Assembly (NCBI GenBank): GCA_016927755.1
Contig: JAFGLZ010000183.1
Coordinates: 62,001-126,000 of the forward strand
Reading direction: 5' to 3'
Length of the DNA stretch: 64,000 bases
DNA from: Phycisphaerae bacterium
Lineage (GTDB): Bacteria; Planctomycetota; Phycisphaerae; UBA1845; JAFGLZ01
The notes below the pieces were generated by a model. The model was not told the DNA's origin and searched no databases. It saw nothing but the letters and a program-made list of their open reading frames with translations. A program made the position numbers and the translations under genes. Of this stretch, positions 55,482 through 64,000 are shown in pieces; within the stretch, counting starts at the first letter, position 1; each line of letters starts with the position of its first letter.

Positions 55482-55615
55482 CCCCGGAAGGATGAGCCTC
55501 CCCGCAAGCCGAAACCCCCGGGTGCGCGAGCCTCCTGGCGAGCCGAGACCCCCGGAAGGACGAGCATCCCCGCGAGCCGAACCCCTGGGAGGGCGAGCGT
55601 CCCTGCGAGCCGAAA
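55482..55615. repeat. Tandem repeat, four imperfect units of 33-34 bp
   Basis: Units at 55482-55514, 55515-55548, 55549-55581 and 55582-55615 each contain a CCCC(G/T)GG head, a central GAGC and a GCGAGCCGA-type tail; a fifth unit breaks off after CCCCTCAGG. There are no spacers, so it is not a CRISPR array. It follows the sialidase-like gene directly. Confidence 0.7.
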
Positions 55616-55647
55616 CCCCTCAGGCCCGAAGGGCCGAAGGATCGTAG

Positions 55648-55709
55648 CCAGGGGTGAAGTCCGCCGCTTCGGCGGACCTATCCGCCGCCGCGGCGGACGG
55701 AACCCCTGG
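55648..55709. repeat. Large composite inverted repeat with two inner hairpins
   Basis: Outer arms CCAGGGGT (55648-55655) and ACCCCTGG (55702-55709) enclose two GC-rich hairpins, GTCCGCC/GGCGGAC (55659-55677) and TCCGCCG/CGGCGGA (55681-55697). It lies between convergent genes and may terminate transcription from both sides. Confidence 0.6.
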
Positions 55710-55871
55710 TCGCCAGTCACCCAAGCCAATCAGCCCCGGAGGGGCGACGGAAGGCGCACTCGCGGTCGGCGTCACAGGAGATCGTCCGCAAATGTCCGGA
55801 CCCCACAGCGCACCATACGTGGCATCGGCACGGAAAGGCACGAAACGAAATGCACTCCAGCCCGGCCCCCC

Positions 55872-57878
55872 TCACGCCGCCGGCTTCTTCTCCCCCTCCG
55901 CCGGCTGCGTCACCGGAACCATCCGGTCCTTCTTCTCCGGCATCCACGTGTCGGGCCGGCTCGGGTGAGCCTTGCGATACTCGGCCATCCCCGGCGGCTC
56001 CGGAAACGCCTTCTTGAAGTTGAGTGGCGGAACCGAACGCTTGCACATACTCTCCAGCGTCGGCGCGACCTCGTCCCACACGCCCTGCTTCATCTCGAGC
56101 TGGCCCGGCAAGCGTTCCCACAGGTACGACTTGCCGACCATGCCCACCAGCGGAACCCGCAGGAACACCGCAAGCTGGTCCCGCGCCATCCTCCGGAAGT
56201 CCGGAAGCTGCCGGCGCGGGTTCTCGTCGTTCTTCCGTTCGTTCATGTAGCTCTGCCACAGACCCTTGGCGCTGTTGAAGCCCTTGACGAACTGATCGCC
56301 CTCGCCGGTAGCTAGATAGAGAAACGCCTGGAACAGCAACCCGTTGATACCGTCGCTGGCGCCCCGGAAGACGTCGATGTTCTCGCGCAGACCTCCCACG
56401 ACGAATTCCTTCAGCGGCCGCATGTACATCGGCTTGATCTTCCCGTCCGGCTCCCGGAAGTTCTCTCGGAGGTACGCGTAGTACTTGGCCGCCCGCTCCT
56501 CTTCACCAGCATAAAACAACTGCCGAACCGCCTCATGCAAGAAGAACTGATGCCCCGAGCCCAAATACTGCCCGCCGCCCTCCGCCCGCCAGTGCGGCGT
56601 GGCGTTGTAACGCTTGCCCAGCGCGATGTACATCTCGTGCGTGATGTCGATGAACCGGAGGTCCGGCAACTGATTGAAGTACGACATGTTGACGTCAATC
56701 GGGTTCGGCTCGAAAACCAGCCACCCGCGACGCGACAGGTTCCGCAGCGCATACAACAGAACGCGCTCTGTGTTCAACCGATCCAGCTCGTCGTTGATCT
56801 CCCACCGCGGACTCCGCCGCGTCCCCAGAATCGTCCAGTAGATGCCGTGCGCCTCAACGCACCGCCAGTCGAACGGACCGTACGTCTCCATCAGCTCGTA
56901 CATCAGCTTCGGATCGAGCTGATACTGCCGCCGCAGCAAGAACGACTGGATGAACGCCACCAATCGCTCCCGACGCTCCGCCGGCTCGATGCCGTCCAGA
57001 AATGAACGCATCGCCTGAACGTAAGGATTCACCTGCTCCCCAGGCCCCTCCGCCAAATCCGCCATCGTCGGCCCGGTCGCCACCGCCGCCCAGTACAGAT
57101 CCAGGAACTGATCCACCGCCGCCAGCGGCCCCACCGCCTCCGGCCGAGACTCGTTCAGCGTGATCCCGTCGTCCAGCGGCAATCCCAAACGCCGGACCTC
57201 CTTGACCAGCGCGTCGTTGCCCGCCTCCATGGCGATGAACTGCTCGACCGTCTCCGGCGCGTCGGCGATCACCTTGAACTGAGCCAGAACCCGCTCCCGC
57301 GTCGCGTCCGGCATCCTCGGCCCCAGCACCCGCTGCATCCGCATCGCCCAATACCGCTTGTAGCTGCGGTGCATGTCGTCCGTCCACTCGCCCATCTTGT
57401 TGAAGAAGATCCAGGCGATCTGGCGATAAAGCCAGTTGCTCCGCGGGTTGTAAACGATCCCCCGATCGCGGATCAGACGCACGCCGTTGTACACCCACTT
57501 CCAACGCTGCTCCGGCGTGTGCGTCGCCACCGAGATGTTCCACGCCATGTTCCAAGAGTGGAACACCCACACCGGCGGAAAACGCGGCTGCAGCTTGCAG
57601 ATCTCCTCGGCCAGACCCTTCGCCTCGAAGTACTTCCCCTCCTCCTTCAAACGCTCGATCCGAACCCAAAGCATGTTCACCAGCAAACCGCGGAACGAGC
57701 CCAGCATCGCCGTCCGCCAGGCGATGTCCGGACTCAGGTTCTTACGGAGGTCCTCGTTGAAGATCAGCTCGAGATTCTGGCGATCGTTGTTGATCCCGCG
57801 CTGGTACGCGCTCGAGATCGTCACGAAGACGATCGCCCCGAGCACCGTGCCGATCTGTATCCATCGCGAGGTCGTCAC
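55872..57878 (-). CDS. Large membrane-anchored protein of unknown function, last gene of the SPFH/ABC operon
   Basis: A 668-aa protein with one N-terminal membrane segment (about residues 6-25, IQIGTVLGAIVFVTISSAYQ) and no other hydrophobic stretch of that length, so most of it lies on one side of the membrane. The body is rich in Trp, Arg and aromatic residues and predicted helices, for example KLQPRFPPVWVFHSWNMAWN, a TPR-like phrase, and tyrosine-rich segments such as YYAYLRENFREPDG. The C terminus is Pro/Lys-rich. I recognise no enzyme motif and no named family. It begins 4 bp after the ABC permease gene, so its job is presumably linked to the transporter and SPFH proteins. Confidence 0.75.
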   Translation of the reverse strand: MTTSRWIQIGTVLGAIVFVTISSAYQRGINNDRQNLELIFNEDLRKNLSPDIAWRTAMLGSFRGLLVNMLWVRIERLKEEGKYFEAKGLAEEICKLQPRFPPVWVFHSWNMAWNISVATHTPEQRWKWVYNGVRLIRDRGIVYNPRSNWLYRQIAWIFFNKMGEWTDDMHRSYKRYWAMRMQRVLGPRMPDATRERVLAQFKVIADAPETVEQFIAMEAGNDALVKEVRRLGLPLDDGITLNESRPEAVGPLAAVDQFLDLYWAAVATGPTMADLAEGPGEQVNPYVQAMRSFLDGIEPAERRERLVAFIQSFLLRRQYQLDPKLMYELMETYGPFDWRCVEAHGIYWTILGTRRSPRWEINDELDRLNTERVLLYALRNLSRRGWLVFEPNPIDVNMSYFNQLPDLRFIDITHEMYIALGKRYNATPHWRAEGGGQYLGSGHQFFLHEAVRQLFYAGEEERAAKYYAYLRENFREPDGKIKPMYMRPLKEFVVGGLRENIDVFRGASDGINGLLFQAFLYLATGEGDQFVKGFNSAKGLWQSYMNERKNDENPRRQLPDFRRMARDQLAVFLRVPLVGMVGKSYLWERLPGQLEMKQGVWDEVAPTLESMCKRSVPPLNFKKAFPEPPGMAEYRKAHPSRPDTWMPEKKDRMVPVTQPAEGEKKPAA

Positions 57879-57882
57879 TGCG

Positions 57883-59325
57883 TCACACCGTTACCTGTGC
57901 CAGCTCCCGCTTCGTGAAAATGATGATCGCCAGCACCAAGAAGATCGCCGCCTGCACAAGCACCATCATGCCGAAGGCCTGCGCCACCGAAAGCCACTCG
58001 ATCACGCGCCCGTCCGCCAGGAGATCCACCGGACTGTACCGGCCCAGCGACGGAACCACGTTGATGATCAAATGAATGAACGGCTTGAAGATCCAACTGA
58101 AGTAGTCCAGCGGGTCCTGCTGCAGCTTCGGCGCCTCGCGAACCCAATACAGACTCTCCCACACGAAGTCGCTCAGCGCCGACGCGATCAACACCGCGCT
58201 GCAAAGCAGCGCCCCCACCGAGAAGCTCAGGAACGATCCCGCCAGAAGCCCCAGCGCCGCCAGCGGCATCAGCCAGATGAAGATCAGAAGCATCGACCGA
58301 AGGAAATTGCCCTCGAACGACCCGACCTCGTACAGAATCTCCAGCCCGTCCGGCTCCTCGAAAACCACCGTCGAACGAGACGGCCGCGAAGGCACCGCCT
58401 TGTTCAAATCCGATAGGTGCCGGTTCACGAACGTCACCTTCAGCGTGCCGTCCTTGCCGATCACGTCGCGCTTGAAAGGGAAGTAATGCCACTGATCGAT
58501 CGAGTCGCTTCGCGGAATCGCCAGGGCGCTCTCGCTGATCGGGTCGCCCAGCAGCCAGACGCATTCCACCTGCATCCGAGGCGGCAACGGGCTGGCCCGC
58601 ATCTTGTACCGTAGGTGAATCCACTCGCAGTCCGAACCCGGCCTCAGGTTCTCGAACGTCCAGCTCCGGCTGCCCCCAGGCGGCACCGACCGCCACTGCT
58701 GCCGGGCCTCCCGGTAATAGTCCAGCTTGATCGATTGGATCTCGTCCGGCGACAGACTCTCCCGCGGAAGCTGACCCGACGCCTTCAGCGCGTCGTAACG
58801 CTGGTTCACCACCTCCGTGAAGTCCGGCACCGGCGGGATGATCCCCTGCCGAGCCGTCAGAACCTCGTACCGAAGCGACTGCTTGTCCAGCGTCTGAGGC
58901 AACGCCCCCCGCGTGCTCAAACCCAGCCCGTACATGTACATCGTGAAAAGGTAGATCGCCAGCCCGCACACGCCCAACAACAGGGCGTTCAGCAGACACA
59001 ACCCCACCCACTTGCCGAGAATGAACTGCCACCGCGGAAGCGGCTTCGTCGCGATCGTATAGATCTGCCGGCCCGAAACCTCGCTGCTCAGCGACTGACA
59101 GGCAACGAACACCGTCATGATGCTGAGCATCACCAAAACGAGAATGTTGCTGTACGTCAGGAAGGTCTGAACCCGGCCCTTCAGCGTCCCGTCACCCTCC
59201 CAGATGAACGGGCCCAGCGGAATGACGGCCACCATGATGATCAGCAAAACGAGCGCGATCTTCATCCGGATGGCCTCGGCGATCATGTTTCGCGCGACGG
59301 CCCACGTCCTACGCACCGCGATCAT
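57883..59325 (-). CDS. ABC-2 type transporter permease with a large extracytoplasmic loop
   Basis: A 480-aa permease. Membrane segments at about residues 24-45 (IALVLLIIMVAVIPLGPFIW), 62-84, 110-135, then a long soluble region (about 150-330), and again at about 335-380 (MLLIFIWLMPLAALGLLAGS), 385-400 and 440-470. The soluble loop is unusual for a simple ABC-2 permease and resembles GldG/CcmB-like export systems where a domain contacts periplasmic partners. It overlaps the upstream ATPase gene by 17 bp and is 4 bp from the downstream large protein, showing one operon. Substrate unknown. Confidence 0.85.
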   Translation of the reverse strand: MIAVRRTWAVARNMIAEAIRMKIALVLLIIMVAVIPLGPFIWEGDGTLKGRVQTFLTYSNILVLVMLSIMTVFVACQSLSSEVSGRQIYTIATKPLPRWQFILGKWVGLCLLNALLLGVCGLAIYLFTMYMYGLGLSTRGALPQTLDKQSLRYEVLTARQGIIPPVPDFTEVVNQRYDALKASGQLPRESLSPDEIQSIKLDYYREARQQWRSVPPGGSRSWTFENLRPGSDCEWIHLRYKMRASPLPPRMQVECVWLLGDPISESALAIPRSDSIDQWHYFPFKRDVIGKDGTLKVTFVNRHLSDLNKAVPSRPSRSTVVFEEPDGLEILYEVGSFEGNFLRSMLLIFIWLMPLAALGLLAGSFLSFSVGALLCSAVLIASALSDFVWESLYWVREAPKLQQDPLDYFSWIFKPFIHLIINVVPSLGRYSPVDLLADGRVIEWLSVAQAFGMMVLVQAAIFLVLAIIIFTKRELAQVTV

Positions 59326-60517
59326 CCTCCTGATCGGCGCCCTTCATCAGTCCGTCGATCACGCCGCGGTCCGCTTCCGGCTCCACGGTCTCCGTCTCGA
59401 CGGCTTCGGCCTGCTCCTCCTCCTCCTTCTTCTTCGATTCCGTCGCCTCAACCAACTCCTCGATCACTTGAGTCCGCTTGATCTCCTCCGGCGGCCTCTC
59501 CTCGACAATCGTCTCAGGCCCTGACGCCTCGGGCTTCGCACCGGCCGATACCAGGTCCTCGATGAGCGCCTCGCCCGTCCGCTCCGCCCCTTCGCCCCGC
59601 AAGAACGCCGCCACCCCCGTGCCCTCCGACACGCCGGACGTCGCCACCCGCGCCTGCTGCGCCTCGCGAACGATCCGAATGAAAAGCGTCTCCAGCTTCT
59701 CGCTCGGGGCGCGAACCTCCAGCAACTCTTTGCCCTCCTGCTGCCGAACGATGTCCCGAACCCGATCGATCGTCCCGGGCTTCAGCTTCTCCGCCGTGAT
59801 CTGAGTCAGCTCCTCCCGGCTGAGCAGCTCCGTGATGTCGCCCAGCGCCCGGCGCTGTCCGCCGTAAAGAATCGACACCCGATCGCACACGTCCTCCACG
59901 TCGGCCAACAAGTGGCTGCACAACAACACCGTCTTGCCCCGACGACGAAGCTCCCCGGCGATCAACTCCTTGATCTGCCGCGTGCCCAACGGATCCAAAC
60001 CCGTCGTCGGCTCGTCCAGAATCAGCAGATCCGGGTCGTTGATTAGCGCCTGGGCCAGCCCGATCCGACGCGCCATGCCCTTCGAGTATTCGCCGACCCG
60101 CCGCCTCGCTACCCCCGCCAGCCCCACCATGTCCAGCAGCATCTCGATGCGGCGAACCCGCTCCTTCCGAGGATACTGAAACAGTCGGGCGTAGTAGTCC
60201 AACGTCTCGCGGGCGTTCAGGAATGGATAAAGATAGGATTCCTCGGGCAGGTAGCCGATCCGGTTCTTGACCGCGACCTCCGTCGGTAGCCGGCCGAATA
60301 CCAGCGCCCGCCCCCGAGTCGGGTACAGCAGCCCCAGGATTATCTTGATCGTCGTCGTCTTGCCCGACCCGTTCGGCCCGAGCAGCCCGAAAACCTCGCC
60401 GGCCTCGACGTCCAAATCCAGGCTCGAAACGGCCGTGACCCGATCGCGACGCCAGAAGTCCTTGAAGACCTTCGTCAGCGCGATCACCTCGACAACCGGC
60501 GTCCCGTCCGTACTCAT
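59309..60517 (-). CDS. ABC transporter ATPase with acidic C-terminal extension
   Basis: From ATG 60517 the product has 402 aa. The ATPase core (about 1-240) has Walker A GPNGSGKTTT, signature YSKGMARRIGLAQAL, Walker B LLILDEPTTGLD and switch His in LLCSHLLADVEDV, of the ABC-2 exporter type. After it comes an unusual tail of about 100-150 residues, rich in Glu and Lys in heptad-like order (EELVEATESKKKEEEEQAEA), which may be a protein-protein contact or coiled coil. It pairs with the permease that overlaps it downstream. Confidence 0.9.
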   Translation of the reverse strand: MSTDGTPVVEVIALTKVFKDFWRRDRVTAVSSLDLDVEAGEVFGLLGPNGSGKTTTIKIILGLLYPTRGRALVFGRLPTEVAVKNRIGYLPEESYLYPFLNARETLDYYARLFQYPRKERVRRIEMLLDMVGLAGVARRRVGEYSKGMARRIGLAQALINDPDLLILDEPTTGLDPLGTRQIKELIAGELRRRGKTVLLCSHLLADVEDVCDRVSILYGGQRRALGDITELLSREELTQITAEKLKPGTIDRVRDIVRQQEGKELLEVRAPSEKLETLFIRIVREAQQARVATSGVSEGTGVAAFLRGEGAERTGEALIEDLVSAGAKPEASGPETIVEERPPEEIKRTQVIEELVEATESKKKEEEEQAEAVETETVEPEADRGVIDGLMKGADQEDDRGA

Positions 60518-60587
60518 GTCTAACAACGCCTTTCAGACAAAAGCACCGGCCCGAGACGTCCTCGAACCGGCGCCATCGCGTCGACGC

Positions 60588-61826
60588 CTAGGAGGGTTGC
60601 TTGCCGACCGCCTTCAACGCCGCCTCCTTCTCCTGCTTCTGCCAGCGCGGCGGCTCGTTGATGTCGATAATGACCGGCTGGCCCTCCGGCAGGAAGACCT
60701 TCGCTTTCGCCTCTTCCAACACCTGCTGCCCCGTGTCCTCCCAGAGCCGCTTCAACACGATCGTCGGATTCCGGTCGTACTGCTTCTTCAACTCTTGAAA
60801 CCTGTTGGCCTCGGCCCGGATCGCCTGAATCAAATCCGTCTTGTAGCTCCGGGCCGCGTCGATCATCGCGCCGGCCCGCCCCTTCGTTTCGTCGCTCAGC
60901 AGCAGAGCGTCGATCTCCTTCTCGAGATCCTTCGCCTCCGCCATGCGCTTCTGCTGGCGAGCCGATTCGTACCGCGCAATCGCGCTTCCCAGCTTCGTGT
61001 GTGCCTGCCCCGCCACGTCATTCAGAATCCGCGCCGACTCCCGCGTCGCCTCCAAGACCTTCTTGTCAGCCTCGCTGACCGCGTTGTTCACCTCTAGAAA
61101 CGCCCGCCGAACCTGAAGCGGTGGCGTCGGCATCTTGATGTTCACCGCCAACACCGACATCCCCGAGCTCAACCTCGACAGGTGATCCTCCGTCCGCTGG
61201 GTCACCTCCGCCTGAATGGCCGTGATCCGGTCGCCCAAGAGGTCGTCCGCCTTGAAGTGGGCGATCGTCCTGACCACCGCGCTGTCCAGAACCGCCTTGA
61301 CGAGCTCCTCCTCGTCCACCACGTTCTCGAGATACTGCCGGACGTCCGTCACCTGGTACTCCACCGACCACAACGCGTGCAGCAGATTGTGATCCCCGCT
61401 GATCAGGCAACCGTCCTGCCCGGGAGTCAGCGCCCCCGCCCGCCCACCGAGTTCGTCCAGCGTCTTCAGCCTCGACCGCTCGTCACGCGCGAAGAAAAAC
61501 GTCTCGATCTCGAACGACTTCACACGCGTGTCCACCATCACCCGACTCTCGATCGGGTAAGGCCAAGACCAGTGCTTGCCTGGATCCTGAGGCGCCCCCT
61601 TGATCGCTCCAAACCGCAAGACCAACGCCTTCTGCTGCGGCGGAACCGTGAAAAAGCCCGAATGCCGAGACCAGCCCAGAAACGCAAGCACCAGAAGCAG
61701 CATCACCGCCTTCAGAATCCAGAAACTCACCCGCAGCGCATCGGCCAGCGACTGATTGGCCGGATCCAACGCCTCGTCGGGCCGGTCTGGGCGAATCGAT
61801 TCTGGCTCACGGGGTTGCTCTGTCAC
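60588..61826 (-). CDS. SPFH/band 7 protein, HflK-like
   Basis: A 412-aa type II membrane protein: cytoplasmic Pro/Glu-rich N terminus, one membrane segment at about residues 34-52 (ILKAVMLLLVLAFLGWSRHS), an SPFH/prohibitin domain (FFTVPPQQKALVLRFGAIKG onward) and a long helical region. HflK/HflC complexes cage FtsH and tune its proteolysis in E. coli. This version is longer than standard HflK at the C terminus and ends in Lys/Glu-rich residues. Its start overlaps the HflC-like gene stop by 4 bp. It differs from HflK in having two HflK/HflC-like partners in the same operon. Confidence 0.85.
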   Translation of the reverse strand: MTEQPREPESIRPDRPDEALDPANQSLADALRVSFWILKAVMLLLVLAFLGWSRHSGFFTVPPQQKALVLRFGAIKGAPQDPGKHWSWPYPIESRVMVDTRVKSFEIETFFFARDERSRLKTLDELGGRAGALTPGQDGCLISGDHNLLHALWSVEYQVTDVRQYLENVVDEEELVKAVLDSAVVRTIAHFKADDLLGDRITAIQAEVTQRTEDHLSRLSSGMSVLAVNIKMPTPPLQVRRAFLEVNNAVSEADKKVLEATRESARILNDVAGQAHTKLGSAIARYESARQQKRMAEAKDLEKEIDALLLSDETKGRAGAMIDAARSYKTDLIQAIRAEANRFQELKKQYDRNPTIVLKRLWEDTGQQVLEEAKAKVFLPEGQPVIIDINEPPRWQKQEKEAALKAVGKQPS

Positions 61827-62848
61827 TTCTTCGGCTCCTGAATGATGACGTCGCGAGCGCCCTTCGACGCCTTCTTCGCCGCCTCCCCTGCCGCGGGCTT
61901 GGCCGGAAGCCGCTTCGGCTCGGTCGGCGTCGGCACCTTCGGAGCGGACCCGCCGATGATCGCCCGGTCCTCCTTCAACATCTGGATCCCAGGGATCTTC
62001 TCGTCCAAGAAGAAAATCGTTCGCCTCTTCAAAGCCTCCTTGAGGAACTCCAGCTCCCGAAGGAAGTTCGCGAAGTCCTCGTCCTCGCTGAAGACTTCGT
62101 ACTCCTTCGCTGCCGCCACCTCGCCCTCGGCCTCGATGTCCTTCGCCTTGCTCGCCGCGAACGAGAGAATCTGCTGCTTGAGCGACTCCGCCTGCGACCG
62201 GATCCGCCGCGCGATCGCCTCCCCCTCGCTTCGAGTCTTCTCCGCCATCGCCGTCCGTTGGGCGCGCATCTGGTCGAAGACCTTCTCCGTCGTCGTCTGA
62301 GGAAGGATGATCCGACGAATCCCAAGCGTCTCGATCGTGATCCCGTAAGCCTTGGCGCGCTCCGCCACGCCCCCCTGAATCTCCGTCTCGATCTTCGATA
62401 GCTTCAACTCGTTCGGATCCGTCGAGACGAAGTCCCCGAAACTATGCTGCCCAACCACGGCCCCGATCTCGCTCCGAAGGTGCTTGCGCAGCCGGTCCTC
62501 CGCCTCCCGAACCGTCTCCACCTTCTGGAGAAACTCGACCCCGTCGGAGATCCGCCACCCCGCGAACACCGTCAGAATCAATATCTGACGATCCGCCGTC
62601 TGAGCCTGCTCCTCGGGCGAATCCAGAATCTGAATCCGCTTGTCGTACTTCACGACCCCCTGGATAGGCCAGGGCCACTTGAACCGAAGACCAGGCGAGT
62701 TCGGATCCGTCTCGTTCGGGTCGCTAGGCTTGCCGAACGTCGTCTTGATCGCGATCTCCGTGAACCGCACCTGATACGTCACGGCGTACACCAGCAGGAG
62801 CAGCACCAACGCGACCCCCGCCACCATGGATGGAATGTTTCGTCTCAT
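61823..62848 (-). CDS. SPFH/band 7 protein, HflC-like
   Basis: A 341-aa protein with an N-terminal membrane segment (about residues 6-24, PSMVAGVALVLLLLVYAVTY) and an SPFH domain: FTEIAIKTTFGKPSD, then the core LILTVFAGWRISDG, and the conserved AYGITIETLGIRRIILPQ before a long helix (MRAQRTAMAEKTRSEGEAIA) typical of HflC. The C terminus ends in Lys-rich residues. It is 12 bp downstream of the first SPFH gene and overlaps the next by 4 bp. Likely forms a hetero-oligomeric ring with the other two. Confidence 0.88.
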   Translation of the reverse strand: MRRNIPSMVAGVALVLLLLVYAVTYQVRFTEIAIKTTFGKPSDPNETDPNSPGLRFKWPWPIQGVVKYDKRIQILDSPEEQAQTADRQILILTVFAGWRISDGVEFLQKVETVREAEDRLRKHLRSEIGAVVGQHSFGDFVSTDPNELKLSKIETEIQGGVAERAKAYGITIETLGIRRIILPQTTTEKVFDQMRAQRTAMAEKTRSEGEAIARRIRSQAESLKQQILSFAASKAKDIEAEGEVAAAKEYEVFSEDEDFANFLRELEFLKEALKRRTIFFLDEKIPGIQMLKEDRAIIGGSAPKVPTPTEPKRLPAKPAAGEAAKKASKGARDVIIQEPKK

Positions 62849-62860
62849 CAGTCGCTCCGA

Positions 62861-64000
62861 CTAACCTGGTGGGACGTTGTAATCGATGTCGGCTATGTCG
62901 ATCCGATCCCGTTGGATCGCGTCATAACGGACGTACACCTCGCCGTCCCGGGCGATCACGTACTTGTCCACTTCCGCAAGTCCCTGGATCAGCGTCTCGA
63001 CGATCTCACGCATCTTGTAGAGCCGCGGCGCCGACCGGTACGCGGATAGCTTGCCCAGAAACTCCGCTGATCGCCCTCGCGTTGCGTTCTCAGTCGTCCA
63101 CCGAATCGCCCGGGCGACCGCAATGATCTCCGCCGCCTCCCCGCTCACCCCGGCCCGCCGGCCCGGTTCCCCCGCGAACAGAGTCTCGATCCGGGCCGCG
63201 CCCTCGGCAATCTCCGCTTCACCTGCTCCCCGCTCGCCGATCCGCTGAGCCTGATTGATCGCCTCGGCCAACTCCTTGGCCAACGCCAAATCTCCCACCG
63301 CCTCCGTCAGGATCTTGTCCGCCTGACCCATCGCCTTGGCGATCGCCGCGCCCTTCTCGTACTTCGCGTTCAGATACGTCTCGAACTCCGCCGCCGCCTT
63401 CTGAGGCGGGTGGATGTTCTCCAAACCGCAAAACGTGATCTCCACGCCAACCTTCAGCGCGTCACACTTGGCCTGAATCCGCCTCTGAAGCTCCTCCGAG
63501 GCCGCGCGCCGCTCCTCCGCCAGCATCGCGTCCAGATCCTGCCCGGCAACGTACTTGACCAACTCGCCGTAAGCCGAGCTCTCGATCAACGTCTCGGGGT
63601 TCGCGTAGTTGAACGCATACCGATACAGATCGTTGATCCGGTACAGCACCGGCATGGCAATCCGAAGCAGATTGACCGCCGGCGTCCGGGCAGTCTCCCC
63701 CGCCGCCCGCTGCGTCGTCACGAACGGACGCGACGTCGCAACCGCCTGCTCCACGTCCGGACGAACCGGCATCACGAAGTCCAACTCCTCCCCGGGCCCG
63801 TGAATCGGATTCGTCCACAGAATCAACTTCGGAACCCCCTCCACCTTCGGGGGGTTCTTCCGCTTCCACTGACCAAAGCCCAACACGACCGAGTGAATCT
63901 TGTCCACCTTGTAACGCGTCGCTCGATCGATCGGCCAGGGCAGCTTGAAGTTCAAACCCGGATCCATCGCCCGGACCGACCCGTCGCTCAGCCCCAGCGG
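62861..64000 (-). CDS. SPFH/band 7 protein, HflK-like (5' end outside the window)
   Basis: Open from the right edge of the window to 62861, 379 codons visible, with the N terminus and presumably the membrane anchor missing. Visible SPFH features: PGLNFKLPWPIDRATRYKVDK at the start of the domain, VLYRINDLYRYAFNYANPETL, LQRRIQAKCDALKVGVEITFCGLENIHPP, then an Ala/Glu-rich helical stretch and a C terminus ending DIDYNVPPG. An ATG at 63967 is internal and not the real start. This is the third SPFH protein of the operon and the first in transcription order visible here. Confidence 0.85.
   Translation of the reverse strand, partial: PLGLSDGSVRAMDPGLNFKLPWPIDRATRYKVDKIHSVVLGFGQWKRKNPPKVEGVPKLILWTNPIHGPGEELDFVMPVRPDVEQAVATSRPFVTTQRAAGETARTPAVNLLRIAMPVLYRINDLYRYAFNYANPETLIESSAYGELVKYVAGQDLDAMLAEERRAASEELQRRIQAKCDALKVGVEITFCGLENIHPPQKAAAEFETYLNAKYEKGAAIAKAMGQADKILTEAVGDLALAKELAEAINQAQRIGERGAGEAEIAEGAARIETLFAGEPGRRAGVSGEAAEIIAVARAIRWTTENATRGRSAEFLGKLSAYRSAPRLYKMREIVETLIQGLAEVDKYVIARDGEVYVRYDAIQRDRIDIADIDYNVPPG

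Noticed and set aside
55482-55615. Tandem units considered as a CRISPR array
   Set aside because: The units are adjacent, imperfect, and have no spacers or cas genes.

Overview
The window reads as one contig of a GC-rich bacterium, most likely a member of the Planctomycetota (possibly Phycisphaerae-like). The evidence is the combination of PEP-CTERM secreted proteins, a prepilin-type protein with the H-X9-DG ending, FG-GAP/VCBS proteins, an exported methyltransferase/PQQ-propeller fusion, a Smr-less MutS2, and a Gram-negative type YidC with RND and MacAB-type envelope pumps. No rRNA, tRNA, insertion sequence, integrase or CRISPR array was found. The lineage call is inference from gene content, not from a marker gene.

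Layout. 1-8.3 kb is a metal/envelope-stress block: a histidine-kinase remnant, two PepSY-like secreted proteins, a 55-aa lipoprotein, a tyrosine/dual-specificity phosphatase, a CzcA-type RND pump with a His-rich adaptor, and a small Cys/His-rich exported protein. Two promoters here share three GTCAT-type half-sites spaced exactly 11 bp, as OmpR/PhoB-type regulators use. 8.6-13.2 kb is an adaptor/ATPase/two-permease MacAB-like operon. 13.5-19 kb holds a PEP-CTERM protein, a C69 peptidase, an aminotransferase and an unknown secreted protein. 19.1-32.5 kb is a carbohydrate-oriented stretch: alpha-amylase, GntR/FadR regulator with a palindromic operator over its own start, DegT-type aminotransferase, ten-repeat VCBS protein, Tat-exported FAD oxidoreductase, SGNH hydrolase with PEP-CTERM tail, GH36-like alpha-galactosidase, and a sialidase-like gene broken by an in-frame TAG. 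32.5-37.9 kb carries a 1262-aa surface protein lying between two diverged copies of a promoter-plus-leader sequence, and a prepilin-type protein driven by the intact copy.

38-47.2 kb is mostly housekeeping: ThiL, a DUF1570-like putative metallopeptidase, MutS2, a creatininase-family amidohydrolase, YidC and a metallophosphoesterase. 47.5-55.5 kb contains a solitary adenine methyltransferase, the methyltransferase/PQQ fusion, a sugar transferase, a DUF58 protein and a second sialidase-like protein. 55.9-64 kb is one minus-strand operon: three SPFH (HflK/HflC-like) proteins, an ABC ATPase, its permease and a large anchored protein of unknown function; the first gene runs off the window.

The most unusual feature is a 38-bp interspersed repeat, five full copies all in the same orientation, ending in CGAATTC and able to fold into a hairpin with one compensatory base-pair change. 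Two copies lie inside the 5' coding ends of exported-protein genes (22725 and 54369), where they contribute amino acids to or next to the signal peptide. A second 23-bp palindromic repeat and a 33-34 bp tandem repeat with hairpins add to a repeat-rich intergenic landscape.
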